From contig OZ199839.1 in NCBI GenBank assembly GCA_964304625.1, positions 7,812,001 to 7,876,000 on the forward strand: DNA of 64,000 nucleotides, in the 5' to 3' direction. The DNA comes from Kudoa neothunni. Lineage: Eukaryota > Cnidaria. The notes beneath the pieces are model-generated. The model was given only the letters and a program-made list of their open reading frames with translations. It searched no databases and had not been told where the DNA came from. The position numbers were made by a program, and so were the translations under genes. Each line of letters begins with the position of its first letter. Position 1 is the stretch's first letter. This document shows positions 23,604-36,750 of this stretch, piece after piece.

Positions 23604-25816
23604 TTAACCTTCCAACTATACCAACAACGACCGACTGACTGACTACTATACATCAAGCCGGGCGCATCTTTGGGGTCCAGGAGGAGCCCAGATTTTTATC
23701 TCCTATTTTGATACACAATATTATGAGATACAATTATATTCTTTTAAAAAGTTTTCTACTCGAACGATAACAACATAATCATAATTTACTTGCGTTCCGA
23801 TCCCAGTCGATATCTCTCGAACACTTATTTATTAATTTATTTATTTTACGTGTTCAAATATTAATGAAATTACATTTTAATATACCATGTGACGTTTTCA
23901 CAATATTATCTAGATACGATAAGAATGGTAGAATTTATCAAAATTCTTATAATATCTGAGAATACCTATGTTCACTTGTGACAACATGATTCTGATTTTA
24001 CCGATTCTTGTAATTTTTAAATAAAATTTTTTAAAATGATATAAAGTACAATATTACCGAACTGATATTCATAAAAAAATTAGGCACATTTACCGTCGCG
24101 AACTCACATAGTGGACAATCATTCAATCATTCATAATAAAATATGGATTAATATATTCCTTAACTTAGCTGAAAAGCCTCAAAATTAATAATAATTAAAA
24201 ATACAATATACAACTAAGTAACTAACTTTTACTGGTTATTTTTTGTTTCCGTCTGTAACAAATAATTCTCGAATGTTTGTTGCAACGATGTTCGGAGAAA
24301 TTATAACATTTATTCTTTATTTTTATATCAGAGAATCGAGCCCATTAAATACACCCTTTTTCATAGTGGACGGGATAGTACCTACCGTATCCACACATCC
24401 TTAGTTTTGTTATAATCGACAATAGTTTGGAGATTTTTCTCTGATCATCGCACAAATTAACATTGTTTGAGAACGTTGCCAATGAAGTGACCGCGTTGGC
24501 CTTTTTAGGTAAGTTTAACTAAACAACTCCCTCTACTCCTTGGTTTTAAGAATTAATGAGATATCCCGATTATTATGCCATGCCAGATAGTCTCCAGAAG
24601 GGTTAAACCTAGGTTAAGAAGTTGGTTTGTCAACGGAATCGAAGTGGAAAAATTATCGCAAAAAATGTTTCTACTAGTCTTTTCAAGTGCGAAAAGAGTT
24701 TTAAAACAATCCTTTCACCAACCCGTTTAGTAATCTAGTCATTGCTTCTTCCAACATCAATGAAAATATTACGTGTATTATTACTGGTAGGAGGGTTAGT
24801 TAGAAGAAAAAACTTAAGGACATTAACCGAAAGTTTTGAGGGAGTATACTGCGTAAAGGGACACCTGCCTCTCAATGAAACTAACTGTTCATCAACAGTA
24901 AGATGATTAGAGGGAATTAGACACACCGGCAAAATACTTTTCCACTTATTGAAAACTTCGATTACCGGGAAAAACTTATCGACTCCTCGTCGTCAACTCT
25001 TGTCTCGCAATCATCAAAGTGTACCTTTCTGTTTATTTGGATGAATCTATAAAGCAGCGTGATTCTACGAAGTATATGATGTCCTTTATTCAAGCACTAC
25101 AATTTCTTAATAGACTCCATTTAGATCTATAGATTTACATATATTTAATAATTCCTATGTATAGTTTATATTTCACTATATTTAGATTTTCCATTTGCAT
25201 CCGTAATGAAAAACACCAAGTTTATTAATGTGAGTAATGGCAGAATTGAAAAACTATCCTATAAATTGTAAACTCGGGATGTCACAAATGCAATCAGACC
25301 TAGAGGTTTGTTTAAGATGTTTTCTTTCTTGATTTTTGTATTTGAAGACTATAACACATTGTTTTTGTCTCTATACGTGTTGGTGATGTCATAATCATTT
25401 AAACTATCACAGTGAGATCAAGAGAAACACTCTTCAGTAACATCTTCCATTTCTAACTGCCGCCAATTATCGGCATCATTCGTCCAACAACGGGGAAATA
25501 AAACTTGATTTTTCTCAATATCTAATGGATGTAACCTTTTGAAATCAAAATATTTTATTTTTTATAATTTTATAAAAGTTTTTAAGAAATAAAAACGTGG
25601 GGGTCCATCTGGACCCTAAAACCGCTTGGTGTAAGTGTTCGATGTAAAATCGTAGAAAACAAAAAAGTCATAATTTTAAAAATAAATTATGAATGTATAG
25701 AAACTTCTAAAAGAATAATGATTGGATCCGGCCAATTTAACGTTTTCAGTGAGCAACGAATTGAGATTAAGTCGGTCTGGGGTCCATTTTGACTCCAAAA
25801 GTGCTTGGAGGGTTAA
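23604..25816 (-). mobile_element. piggyBac-like element relic between TTAA sites
   Basis: The left border TTAACCTTCCAA (23604) and the right border, inverse TTAACCCTCCAAGC (ending 25816), fit the TTAA target and CCY start of piggyBac ends. Subterminal ggggtcc/ggacccc palindromes occur near both ends (23675, 25605, 25780). On the minus strand 24735-24932 encodes HLTVDEQLVSLRGRCPFTQY, matching the S-x-DEQM-x-x-F-K/R-GR block of the piggyBac DDE domain. Other coding parts are too broken to follow, so the copy is inactive. Confidence 0.7.
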
Positions 25817-28800
25817 ATTAAACATTGTTTAACGCGTTTTATTTTAAAAGACTGTGATAAACAAGATTAAAATTAAGATAATAAAATATATAAAACTATA
25901 GGGATTGAAGAAAACCTACAAAAACTAACGATTATTGCTCAAATTAACCATCGCGGGATCAAACGGAGTCATTCGTTCCGTTCCCTTAATTTTGATATTT
26001 AAATCTTTTTGGTATGATAGAGCGTAAGTACGTCGGATGAATAACGTTTGCGGGCACAGGTAGGAACAACAAATACAACCATAAGATTACATGTAATGAT
26101 TATAATTTTTAAAGGCGGAGGTTAGCGATACGATAAATTTTAATCCTAAACTGCATATACGCTTGCGTAACAATTTTTTTTATCCACTAACTCTTATCAC
26201 AAAACAATATGCAAATCTAATCATTAATAATATTCAAGTGCGTAATGATAAGCCAGAAATAAATTTATATAACGGATTCGAAAACGCCACCTACTTATAT
26301 GAATTTTAAATAGTAGTTATTTTGATTATAATATGCGAAAGTGAGAGTTAACATATCTTTTAGGGCGGTGTCTTCAAAACTTGGGTCATGAAAAATTTTC
26401 CCCTAGTTTTTGACGGCGCAGGAAAACATCGGCTGATATTGTGTTTTCCTACCTCGAGCTAAAATATGTTTGTCGAAGTTTGGGAATCGAGATATATTTA
26501 TCCAACCAAAGTATTATACTGGCTAAAATTACATATTGTGGTTTTAAGAGTAACAACAAATTACGATGTGAAAAATGATAATAATCTTACCCTCCCATAC
26601 GACACCGAAATGATTAACACTTGTGTCTAATCATGCAGTGCTCATTGTTATGTTCGTTTGTGTTTGTATGCACATGAAAAATTCTTCATTTTAAAAATCT
26701 ACCACAGACGTCGTGAATTACTCTTTCTGGCGGTGAGATGTAAGACACAAAACTCGGACGAAGCCATTCGTTCATTTCTTAAGTCTATTTCATTTCGTGG
26801 CACATATCAGTTTGACTCCCTATTTTTTTATTTTTATTTACTCAATAGTTCATAAATTATTCATTAAATATTTATATGTAGCAATCGTATTTAGGAGGTA
26901 TACTGCAGATTAAAAATAGCTATTAAAATTTGAAGATATAGCCAACACTTCAGTTCTCTCGCAGCATTAATAATTATAATCCAGATAGTGACAGCATTAT
27001 TCATCTGTAAATCTCCCACAAAGTGAACTTAATTAGTTGACAACATCAAACTTTATGAAAACAAAGATTTTCATCGCAAAAAGTGGTGCGACCAGTAGTC
27101 ATTTCATGAAATATATGTCGCGCGTGCCCTGGTTTATATTTATTCTATCGTTCTTATATATCGGTCATATTATTTAGAATCATCGAAATAGATCTTTTCA
27201 ATAATTTCACAAACAACAGAAAATTATCGTCAAATTCAATTTGCCACTACATTTTATTACGAGAGCAAAGGTATTTACGCATCATATTTTTAATTTGATT
27301 GAAATATCAGTTATTTTTAAATTACAGAAATGTTTACAACAAATAATTTGGTGGCCATTTAAACTATATATATTTTATATATACGAAAATCAAATTTTCG
27401 ATTTGTAAAAATTTACTTAACAAATACAAAAAAATAATCATGACAATATATGGAGAAATAGTTGGTTAAAATTGTTATTTTAACACCAAAATTTATATAA
27501 AAAAACAGAAAACTAAAAAATGTGGTTTACTTTTAAATTAGAATATTAATTGTATATTATTATAAGAATAAAATACATTTTACACAAAGAAACCAGTATC
27601 TGTAAATGAAACATGTGCAGTTGTATTAAGTATAGTTAACATGTTATATGTTATTATACAGAAATAGCGCTGTTTAAAAAACATTCAAAGCTTCATTTGG
27701 ATATTTTTAAAATTAACTGTTGATGAATGTTCAAAAATCCGAAATGTTGTTATTCGGAAAGAACATCGCTGGCCCAAGTAAAAACAGAAAATTAGAGTTT
27801 CGCTGTATAACAATTTAAACGAATAATAGAGATTAAAAAATTATTAATAAAAAATTAGTTTAAACATATATAAATTAACAATTTAAATGTTTAATAAAAC
27901 TACTTTTGAACCTACATAGACAATTTAATTAAAAACGTACATTTTATACAAGAAGAGAATAATACTTATTTGAGGGTATGGCATTTGATTTTATTCCGAA
28001 TTATGTTAATATTTTTCTCAAATTAAGTTTAACTATTTTAGAAGGTAATTTTTTTTAATTAAATGAAAAATATACATTATTTTAAATATGTTTCAAAAAT
28101 TATATTGGTAGAATAGTTGGTGCGAGAAGATTACACGTGTCTATGTTTAAAATTTATATTCCATGAGATCAACCTTATTGAATAATTTTTAATATAATTA
28201 AAGCCATATTAAACTACATCTGGATCGGAATATGATATAACAAATTGTTGTGTTATTTGTTTATGTGACCACTCATTCTTTTCCCTATAGGAACTAGAAC
28301 TATATAATATTTTATTCTTCCTTATATTAATTTCTTAAATATCGAGTTAAATATTTCAAATTAATATATTTCAACAAAAGACTTTTTAATTTATAATATA
28401 TAAAACAATATTTTATATATTTAGGTACTAATTTTTTATAATTAAAAAAGTTATTACCTAGAATATATTATTTTTAAACGACAAAAATAGTGAAAGGCAT
28501 GATTTTTAGTGACGGCGAGTTATATAATGAAAAACGTTTGGCACACATGTTACTTTTAAATTTTTTAAATTTACCGAAAATATGCTATAATGTATTTTAT
28601 AATTTTTGAACTAAGATTCATTGTAAATGAAAATATATATGTACTAAAACGAGATCTGCCGGATGTATTTGTATCGAATTTAGGCAGCGACTATTGGCGC
28701 AGTAAAGTTTAATCGTTAGCATTGTGTACATTTGCACAACAAAAGGTTTAATCTCACCAACTCTGCTAAATTAAATTCGGATATATAAACAAACGCTTCA

Positions 28801-29499
28801 ATAAACTAACCACGGTAATCAAATAATAATATATAATTATAATGTCGCATGAAGATATATCTGTAATATTATTCAATGATTTAAATAATAGGGCAAATAC
28901 TCTTTTTTTGCCAGCAGAACTAGTTGAAAGACGTACTTGTTCGGAAGTGTCGTTTTTAAATTAACTTGTAAAATCTTAGTAAGTTTCTATAATTGTCATA
29001 TATTTAGAAACTGGTTGACGATAATTATGATATCTCACATGTAGCTAAAATTATATAAGCTCAACATATATGAATATTCTACCATATTTAATATAATTCT
29101 TATGCATGTTTAGATATAAATATGTTAAACTACTTTGCTGCTTGACCAAATGAAATATTTGTATGTTAAGCATCGTGAAATCTTTGATTCAAAAATATAA
29201 CATTTTACGCAAGGATATGACGTTTCGATAATATAACCGTGAAAATCTTGATGCTATCCCTTTCTAAATAAGGTCTTCCTACATATTCTTCAATGAACCA
29301 GTATTACCGGGTATGTTTAGCGTTTAAATGTTATTTCTAATGTTAAATTTAATGATATAGTCACATAAAGTAAAATTATAAAATACGCGGTACTTTTCTG
29401 TCGGGCCAATAGATGCTGCCTTAATTTTAATACGGCCTGCGTTAAGCATAACAACTTATGTTTGTTTGGTCTATCTTTCAAAAAGGTTGTCGACCTTTT
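25817..29499. other. Long AT-rich intergenic region
   Basis: I find no supported gene apart from a weak short frame at 28842. The interval 27300-28660 is almost pure A/T-run DNA. A minus-strand frame of 83 codons ending at 29317 belongs to transposon copy B and is not a gene. Confidence 0.4.
28842..28964 (+). CDS. Short open frame behind a TATA box, unknown
   Basis: TATATAA at 28782-28788 lies 54 bases before an ATG that opens 40 codons (MSHEDISVILFNDLNNRANT ... SEVSFLN). The peptide has a balanced composition. No downstream exon with matching phase was found, and the end has no good splice donor. It may be a small protein, a first exon or chance. Confidence 0.2.
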   Translation: MSHEDISVILFNDLNNRANTLFLPAELVERRTCSEVSFLN

Positions 29500-30125
29500 C
29501 TTGCAAAAAAGTTCCGTACCCCCTCTTCGAAAATGTTGATTTATTTTACATAAAACTCCCTCAAGCATTAAAATTTGATATAAATTAATATATATTTATT
29601 TTCTTGTTAAAATTACAATGTATTGGATCAGATCTAATGTAGTTTATCGACGGACCTTAAAAATTAACATCATTAGTTTTTTATCGTCCAAAGCGGCGTT
29701 CAATGAAACTTGTGCAAATCCAACTTTCATTCGGAAAGACTTTAGTGGATATGGGGCTGATAAACAATATAAATATAAAATTAATCAATATTTTATTAGG
29801 ATTAATCATAAAAAGGGGTATTCGATTCTAAATGAGACAGGATTGAGATCAAACCATTTTGATTCTATTCAGGCGAAGGACACGTTAAATATTATCGCTA
29901 ATTTTTATATAACTCGTCATTGTTGTTTGTATTTTTATGTTAATCGTCACTTAAAAATAAGCGATATCGGTTTCAAAGTACGTCATACTGTCTAATTATC
30001 TCATCAATATCCATGTCACACCAATACTCAGGATTTTCCGCGTCACACCAGAGCAGTTCATTAAACGCTTCGAAATTTTCATGCCTCACCAAAATTTTTC
30101 ACTCCCCACGTTGAGAAATATTTTT
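29500..30125 (-). mobile_element. Dispersed transposon copy B, piggyBac-like (inverted to copy A)
   Basis: The reverse complement of this stretch aligns with 8650-9350 over its whole length, from caacgtggggagtgaaaa through aaatcctgagtattggtg and tttttaagtgacgattaa to gatctgat and beyond. A minus-strand frame at its far end (29317-29568, GGTELFCKKRSTTFLKDRP) is longer than in copy A and may preserve transposase sequence close to a piggyBac GR...Y-P-K-K-P block. Both copies are inactive. Confidence 0.6.
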
Positions 30126-30976
30126 CGAAAACAACAAAGCTCAGAATAATGGTAAACAATTTTAATTTATAAATTGGTGATTAAATTATGATGATTTTTA
30201 TTGTATCAATTACTATATATTTATACTTTTATATTAAATTTATTAATTGGGAAAAAGATTTTTTATAAATAAAATGAAAAGAAATTTATAAAAAAATTAT
30301 AAATTAACAGAAACGTTTAAATATACTTAAATATTACTGTGTTCTAGCAAAAGTAACGAGTATGATAATGTATAAATATAGTTATTCCCATTTACTCAAT
30401 AAAAATGTATATATATACATATATACTTTACCAACCTTTTACGTTTTACGTTTTGCGTAAGAATTTAGTTATTAAATACCGGAGAAATCAAAAATTAAAA
30501 AAATGGTTTTTTTAATTGTTGCTTGAATCTAAATATTTGTGGTAAAATTCGAAATCCATGTGACATGGAGTGTGTTTTCGCTGATCCACTCTGAAATTGA
30601 CCCTAAGTATACATTCTATTTTAACGCAATTTTATAGAAAATTATTTTAATAGTATATAAGTTTTTAAATCAAAGCTAACAAATTATTTTCAAATGCTAG
30701 GGTGGACTAGGAGTAAAATTTTAAGGGTGCTTCACCACCTACCCGCGATATAATGAGGAACGCATTCCTCAGGAATACGTGGGTTTACTGTAAACATATT
30801 AATTACTGAAAGAATACATATTGCTGGTAATTAATAAATAAATATGCGCAATAAAAAAAATTTATCAAACAAAGCTACAATAATAAAAAAGCGATAATCG
30901 TCGATAAAACTGTACACGATGTTACAAATGAAAATGATAGGCACCAATTTTGGTTGAATGATTGTAGAGATTGGAG
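30126..30976. other. 3' flank of the SNAPC4-like gene
   Basis: AT-rich, with a short alternating TA/CA tract at 30404-30427 and no supported gene. Confidence 0.45.
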
Positions 30977-33900
30977 TTATTGTTTTTTGGTGGCATAATG
31001 AAAGATGGCAGGCCATAGAAAAAGTTTATGGAGAAAATCTTCTATTTGTTTCAAAGAGGGGTCATTTTTGCTTTCAAGTCGTGTGACGAAATTAGAGAGT
31101 TGATGTTGTTCTCTAAGAAAGAAGGAATTTGAATTTTCTAGTTGGTTGCTATAGGCGAGGAGTTTCTCGAAAGAACTCAATGTGAAAACATTTGGCGGGA
31201 TATAATCAGTATCCAACAGTTGATCAGAGCAGTCATATTCATTTAGTTCAGAGGGTGTTGATGGTAACAAATTTGAAATGAACGAACAATCATCCGACGG
31301 ATATGGAACATAACGTGGAGAATTGTTGGAATGATTTTCTCCAATTTTGTTAATACTATGAGGATTGAAATTTACAAAATGGGAACAATCGGAGAGTATC
31401 AATAGACAATCATTATGATAGAGTAGACGATCGATACAGCTTATTTGATTGTCTACTATAGTTGAAGTAGGTTTGGATTCGTTAACTGGGTTGTTTATAT
31501 CCATCAATGATGGCAAACTATTTATCGACGCAAACCGCGATATTTTATTGTGATAACTATCGCTGGTAAGTGTAGATTCACTGTCGTTAAGATTGTTTTC
31601 ATCAGAGATTCGAATTTCATTCAAAAGATAACCAAAATAGTGTCCAATCACCTTATCAATGTTCACGTTATCTTCACGTGAAATATCTGTTTGAATTATA
31701 ACAGTTGGGTCGAAGTAGAGGGTGTTGAAGGAATTTTCATCACTCCCCTCGGAATTTGTATCCATTTGATTGAAATTCTGGACGATGGTTTCGTAACTTT
31801 TAAATTGAAAGTGTGTCAATCGTTCTATCAGAGCGAATTTAAAATTTGTTTGTGTGTCTTCCCGTTTATAAGGATGGAAATAATTGATGAGAATGCTGAG
31901 AGAGTTGTGCAGCTGAAACAATATGGCAAACGCTACATTTTCAGGCAGTTGATCATAATCCTTTTTGATTTGTTCATAAAATGAGGATATTTGTTTTATG
32001 TACATAAAAAATTTTTCAGCAAGATACTTAATCTATCAATGAATAATATTAACTACTTTAAATTGAACGTATTTTCAAATACTTGATTGGCATTATAAAA
32101 GAATAGAGGACTACCGCCAATGCTGGAGTTTGATTGGTTTAATACGCCAAGTTGGGATGAGTCGTATTGATGATCCTGTAACTGTTGAACCTGAATAAAA
32201 AAAGTCAATATTATAATTTTAAACAAGATCTAACAACCTGCTGAATTTTTATCTGTTGAAACACAGTTTTAGTATCAAGTCGGTAGCATTTAGGTTTCAT
32301 CTTGTCTAATATGTCAATTCTTATATTAGTGCCAGTGTTGGTGGTTGGAAGTAGATGATTTTTGATTAGGAAAAAATAAAAATTTTTAATATCATTAACA
32401 CTTTTCCCACTGATAATATTATTCAAATCTTCGTCATCTAAAACTAATAATAAAATCGTATAAAAATCATATCATAAAAATCATGTTGGCGAGAATTTAC
32501 CTTCAAACGAATTCTCGCTGAAAAAGTCAATGAGTATTCGTTGTTCATCCTCGGTGAAATTGATTACATTCCTATCCAGGCTCAAAAAATATTCATATCT
32601 AGATCACAATAATCATCAATTCATTTACATCGAAAAGTTCACCTATTTTGGCATTGTTTTGCAGATTTGTTGGTGTTCAGTCTGGATGCTATCGCTTTCC
32701 AACTCATTCCTGGATTCCATTGTTTTAAATAATAAAGTTGCTATGATAACAATATTAATTTGTTCCATGTCAAAATACTAACCGAATCCATTTGACAACT
32801 CCATGATCTGGGCTTGACGTTTTCGGCCAATGTGCAAACTGTGGATTGTAAGGTTTTAAGACTTTTGTTTGGAAGAAATGGGTAAACTATATCATATATT
32901 GTTGTTTTTAAAAACAAGACTCTAAAAACCTACTATAACGATACACAAAACTGATATCAATATTTTCGGGGTCATCGGAAAAGTATTGAAACTCTGAATT
33001 CTTTTTCATCAAAATCTCATTAATAAGTCTAATATCTTCGGGTGATAGATCACTATAGGTTTTTAAATTAAAGTGGTAATATAGCCTTTTTGTCTGTTAT
33101 CTAACAGAAATACCCTTCAGCGAGTTTTGCGTCCAGTTTACTGCTGTATTGTACTAAACATTGGATAGGAGACTTGCCATTCTAAATTGTGCCCGCAATT
33201 TAGTAAATAAATTTATTAATATCTTGAAAGCTGTGTTACATTCATGTCTTTGGAGATGATATCCCAATTTTTTTCAGAAAATTTTTCGCCTAGCTCTTTC
33301 AATTTGAGATTCTCACTGTAGAGCCATTCATTGTGGTTGACATAGGGATGCTCGTGAGTTATCCACCGTAACTGGCAACGAATAGGACTAACTTTAGGCA
33401 GCTATACACATACGCACATATTTGTTAGTAACGCCGACTAATACCAAGTACATACATATTTGGAAGAGATTTTATTGAAATCAAGTCCAACCAAATTTAA
33501 TTTAAGCTCACGATCAGATGTTTTTCTTAAGGAAGTGTTTGTTTAGATTTATAAAATATATGAATATGAATGCCTAAGAAATATTCCACCTTATCATATC
33601 AACGTTAGCTTTTATTGTGTTGGCGTCTTCGATATCCTTGCTGATTATAGACTTTTTTCGACTAATTCTTTTAAGACTAATATCATTGAAGAAAACGATT
33701 AATAGCTTCTTGTTTGTACTTATTAATATTTGGTACTTATCTAGAAATGGTGCAAGCTTCAATTTTAAATTCTGGCTTTTCACTCCATTGTTCAGACACG
33801 CAACAGTTTTATTGTTCCCTATTTTTTTAGAAGGGTTATTTTAGCGGTCACTCACACAGATGGAAAATATTCGGTGATATGCGGTTTCACATACAATAAA

Positions 33901-34490
33901 ATGTAGCACCCAATATTTCTTTCATATTATCCACCAAACTAATCACATTATTTTTGGGCAAAATTTTTTGATAGAACTCAGAGGGAAAATAATTTTTGTA
34001 ATAGATGCGATTCGAACGAATATTTTCATCGTGAGAATACATCTAGAACATAAATGTCTTGTAAATCTTCGATAAATCTAATTCCATAAAATACGAAGTC
34101 ACTTGGAACTTTCTGTTGTTCTATTAGAAGGTCAATCCAAGCAATGTATTGTTTTAATTGATCCTATAAATTATCAATAAACTTCCACAATTAAAACCAT
34201 GATGCTTGTAATGATTGGTTAAATTTGAGACATCTACGAATTTCTTTCCTTATGTCAACTTTTTTAACATTCTTCTTTGCATCTATAATTCAATAAGCGG
34301 CGATTAGACAATAATTATGATAAATAAAATTCAAATTACAGTATCTCTTAAGCATATTTTAACCTCAGAAAATGCCCAACGCTTACTCTAATGTTTTGAG
34401 ATATAGACAAGCTCACCCAATGTAGCAATGTGTAGAATTCCTTAAATTTTGGGTGACTAAATCTCGTAGATCTTCGAAAATAGTCGGGTC
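30977..34490 (-). CDS. SNAPC4: snRNA-activating protein complex subunit 4-like (SNAP190), Myb-repeat factor
   Basis: SNAPC4 is the Myb-repeat DNA-binding subunit of the complex that recognises the PSE of snRNA promoters for Pol II and Pol III. Exons with fully agreeing phases are 33590-33771, 33456-33525, 33240-33401, 33114-33181, 32934-33052, 32783-32886, 32643-32740, 32501-32598, 32238-32443, 32083-32190 and 30977-32032. Less certain N-terminal exons reach about 34490. The order of motifs follows human SNAPC4: LDFNKISSKYLPKVSPIRCQ, LRWITHEHPYVNHNEWLYSE, KNWDIISKDMN, NGKSPIQCLVQYSSKL, LSPEDIRLINEIL, SWKAIASRLNTNKSAKQC and QNRYEYFLSLDRNVINFTED. The second and later repeats keep the Trp...IA..L...S..QC..RY pattern. 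The 352-codon last exon is Ser/Asn-rich with no recognised domain (TAA at 30977-30979). Introns are 44-61 nt. Confidence 0.75.
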
Positions 34491-35429
34491 TAAAAAAATC
34501 AGTTCGAGCTAATTTTTATTAATCTGTTAAAAGCTTGTTTTGGTTATAAAAACCAAATATTTGTAAATAGAATTACATTATGTTGCATATAGCGTGTAAT
34601 TAATTTTGTATTTTTTATAATTAGTATAAAACAGCAGGGATCGTAAGTGCGCGGTCAGGGAACTGTCCTCATTCAACCCGCGAGGAGGTTAGTGATAAAG
34701 TTAAATTGTTTTTATACAAGACGGTATTTTTATGATCGATCTTTTCTGCACATAAAGACACTTAATAAAAATAGAGACGAAGTTAATTATTATCCCCTAT
34801 TTCTAAATATTAATGTGAAAAAAAGTAAATATTAAAGTATTTCCTAAACAAATTTTGTATTTATTATTTATTATTACTGATTCTATGATACTGGTTTTAT
34901 CTTATTGTGACTTTAAAGAACGTTTAATTATTTTTCTTTGCGATTTCTAACCATTATTTAATTATATTAAATTTAATATTAATAAAATCAGGTAAATTTT
35001 GAAATAAAAAATTATATGAAACCGGCGATTTCCTCGGAAAAAATGTCGAGGGTTCGTAATGTTTATCTCGTATTACAATCGACTTTTTTAGATATATCAA
35101 AATTCAATTTATACGTGGGAAATTAATGAGAATAAAGATTATGCACAGCAATGAAGGGGTACGACGCACTTTATGATATTATGGCAATGATCCCCAATGA
35201 AAATACACAATTTTGTTATTTATAATAATAAACACTCAAAAATATTTAATCAAGCAGAATTATTATCAAAAATATAAGCCTGAGTCAGAGAAAATTTGGC
35301 TGCATACTTACTGCGATCTAAAAATTCCCCAATTACATCCAACGACATGGTTAGTACGCAGTTGAGAAACCTGATAAAGTATCGATGGTTAGATGGTAAA
35401 GTTAAAATAATAAACTGTTAAGATGATAT
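34491..35429. other. 5' flank of the SNAPC4-like gene
   Basis: No feature is supported. The promoter of the minus-strand SNAPC4-like gene and perhaps the left end of the pogo relic should lie here. Confidence 0.35.
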
Positions 35430-36750
35430 AAAAAAGTTTAGTGGCTCAAAAGCTAAAACCGCTGAGAAATTTGAACTGGAATCGATATGTTCCTTGAACA
35501 ACATACCATTAAAAAAGAACAGTATTCTGAAAGATAATAACATCAAGAAAACCTTAAGAAAAGGTGATTTCAACATTTTATATTCTAAGTTTAATGAGTG
35601 GAGGATTGAGCTAATGAGATCACGTAATATCGATCTCTCTGAGGACGATATAATTAGAAGGGCCGACGATTATTCATATGAAATTAGACACAATTGCTAA
35701 GGCTGGCAGAGCCCGGTAGAGGTTGGTTTTAAGGATTTTCTTCGATAGTTGGGTTGAAAATAACAAATTCATAGATGAATCCAGGAATGCCGTTTTTGAA
35801 ATAATTTCCTCTTGGAAAGATCAACTGTTAAATTGATCGAAAATTATGATCGAAAAGATATTTTTAATTTGGATGAAACTGGACTATTTTACCGGCGAAG
35901 AAAACGTAAAATATCATTTAAATTTACATCGCTATGTGACATTTAATGTATGGTTATACATTTAAAATGGAAGAAAACTTGCGTGGTTATAAAAAATCCA
36001 GAGAGAGTAACAATTGCTGCAGCCTATTCGATCGATGCTAGAAGAAAAAGACCCTTATTAATAATTCGCAATCATGAAAAACTTTGGCGCATCCGTGAAA
36101 TAAAAGACGCCTCATTGCCCTATTAAACTAAAAAGAAGACTATTTTTTCAAATATAAAATGTTACATTAAGCTGAAACTTCTTAATGTAAGAGAAGAATC
36201 ATATGATTTGGTAAAAATTTCCCAGCTCATCCTGCGCTAAATTTTTCAAATATTCAACTCTATTTTACCCCACAAGAAACAACCAGCGTATTGCAACAAT
36301 CAAATCAAGGAATTATTATTCGATAAATAAAATTACTGTTAATTCCATGAATATTTTAAATAACAATTTAAATAATGATCCACCAAAGTTGCTTGATGAT
36401 ATGTACATGATAAAAGAAGGGTGGAAATTAGTGAGTGAAGAAACAATCAAATGCTGTTTTAAAAAATCATTCTTGTTAATAATTGTGGATCAAGAGGCAT
36501 TAATTATCCTTTCGACTGGAAGTAAATCCTTAGAAAAATCAAACTGAAGGTCAGGGTAATATAGAAGAAATTAGTTCATTTTGGAAAATATGGTTACTCA
36601 ATAAATAATGAAGTCGTCACAATGAATAAATCGTTTACTGATAAAAATTATGAAAAAACTAACATCATTAGTTCCATTAATGAAGTCATTGGGCATTTAA
36701 ATAAATTAAGAGAAAATATTTTTGCTCATGATTTACCTGTGTTATAAAAT
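35430..36750 (+). mobile_element. pogo/Tigger-family transposase relic
   Basis: The pieces are in the family order. A CENP-B-type DNA-binding region (35440-35700) has IKKTLRKGDF, FNEWRIELMRSRNIDLSEDD and IIRRADDY. The DDE_1 core follows with YDRKDIFNLDETGLFYRR (35840-35900), ERVTIAAAYSIDARRKRPLL (36000-36060) and PAHPALNFSNIQLYF then TTSVLQQSNQGII (36215-36325). A C-terminal stretch with NEVVTMNKSFTD lies near 36605. Stops and shifts interrupt it, and the second catalytic aspartate before PAHP is lost. It is therefore an inactive fossil. Ends were not delimited. Confidence 0.75.

Noticed and set aside
27105-27176. Signal-peptide-like frame MKYMSRVPWFIFILSFLY
   Set aside because: Only 23 codons, no downstream exon and no promoter; probably chance.
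29618-29995. Plus-strand frame of 125 codons
   Set aside because: It lies inside transposon copy B and reads against its coding direction; copy A does not keep the frame.
31691-31984. Plus-strand frame of 97 codons
   Set aside because: Antisense to the last exon of the SNAPC4-like gene.
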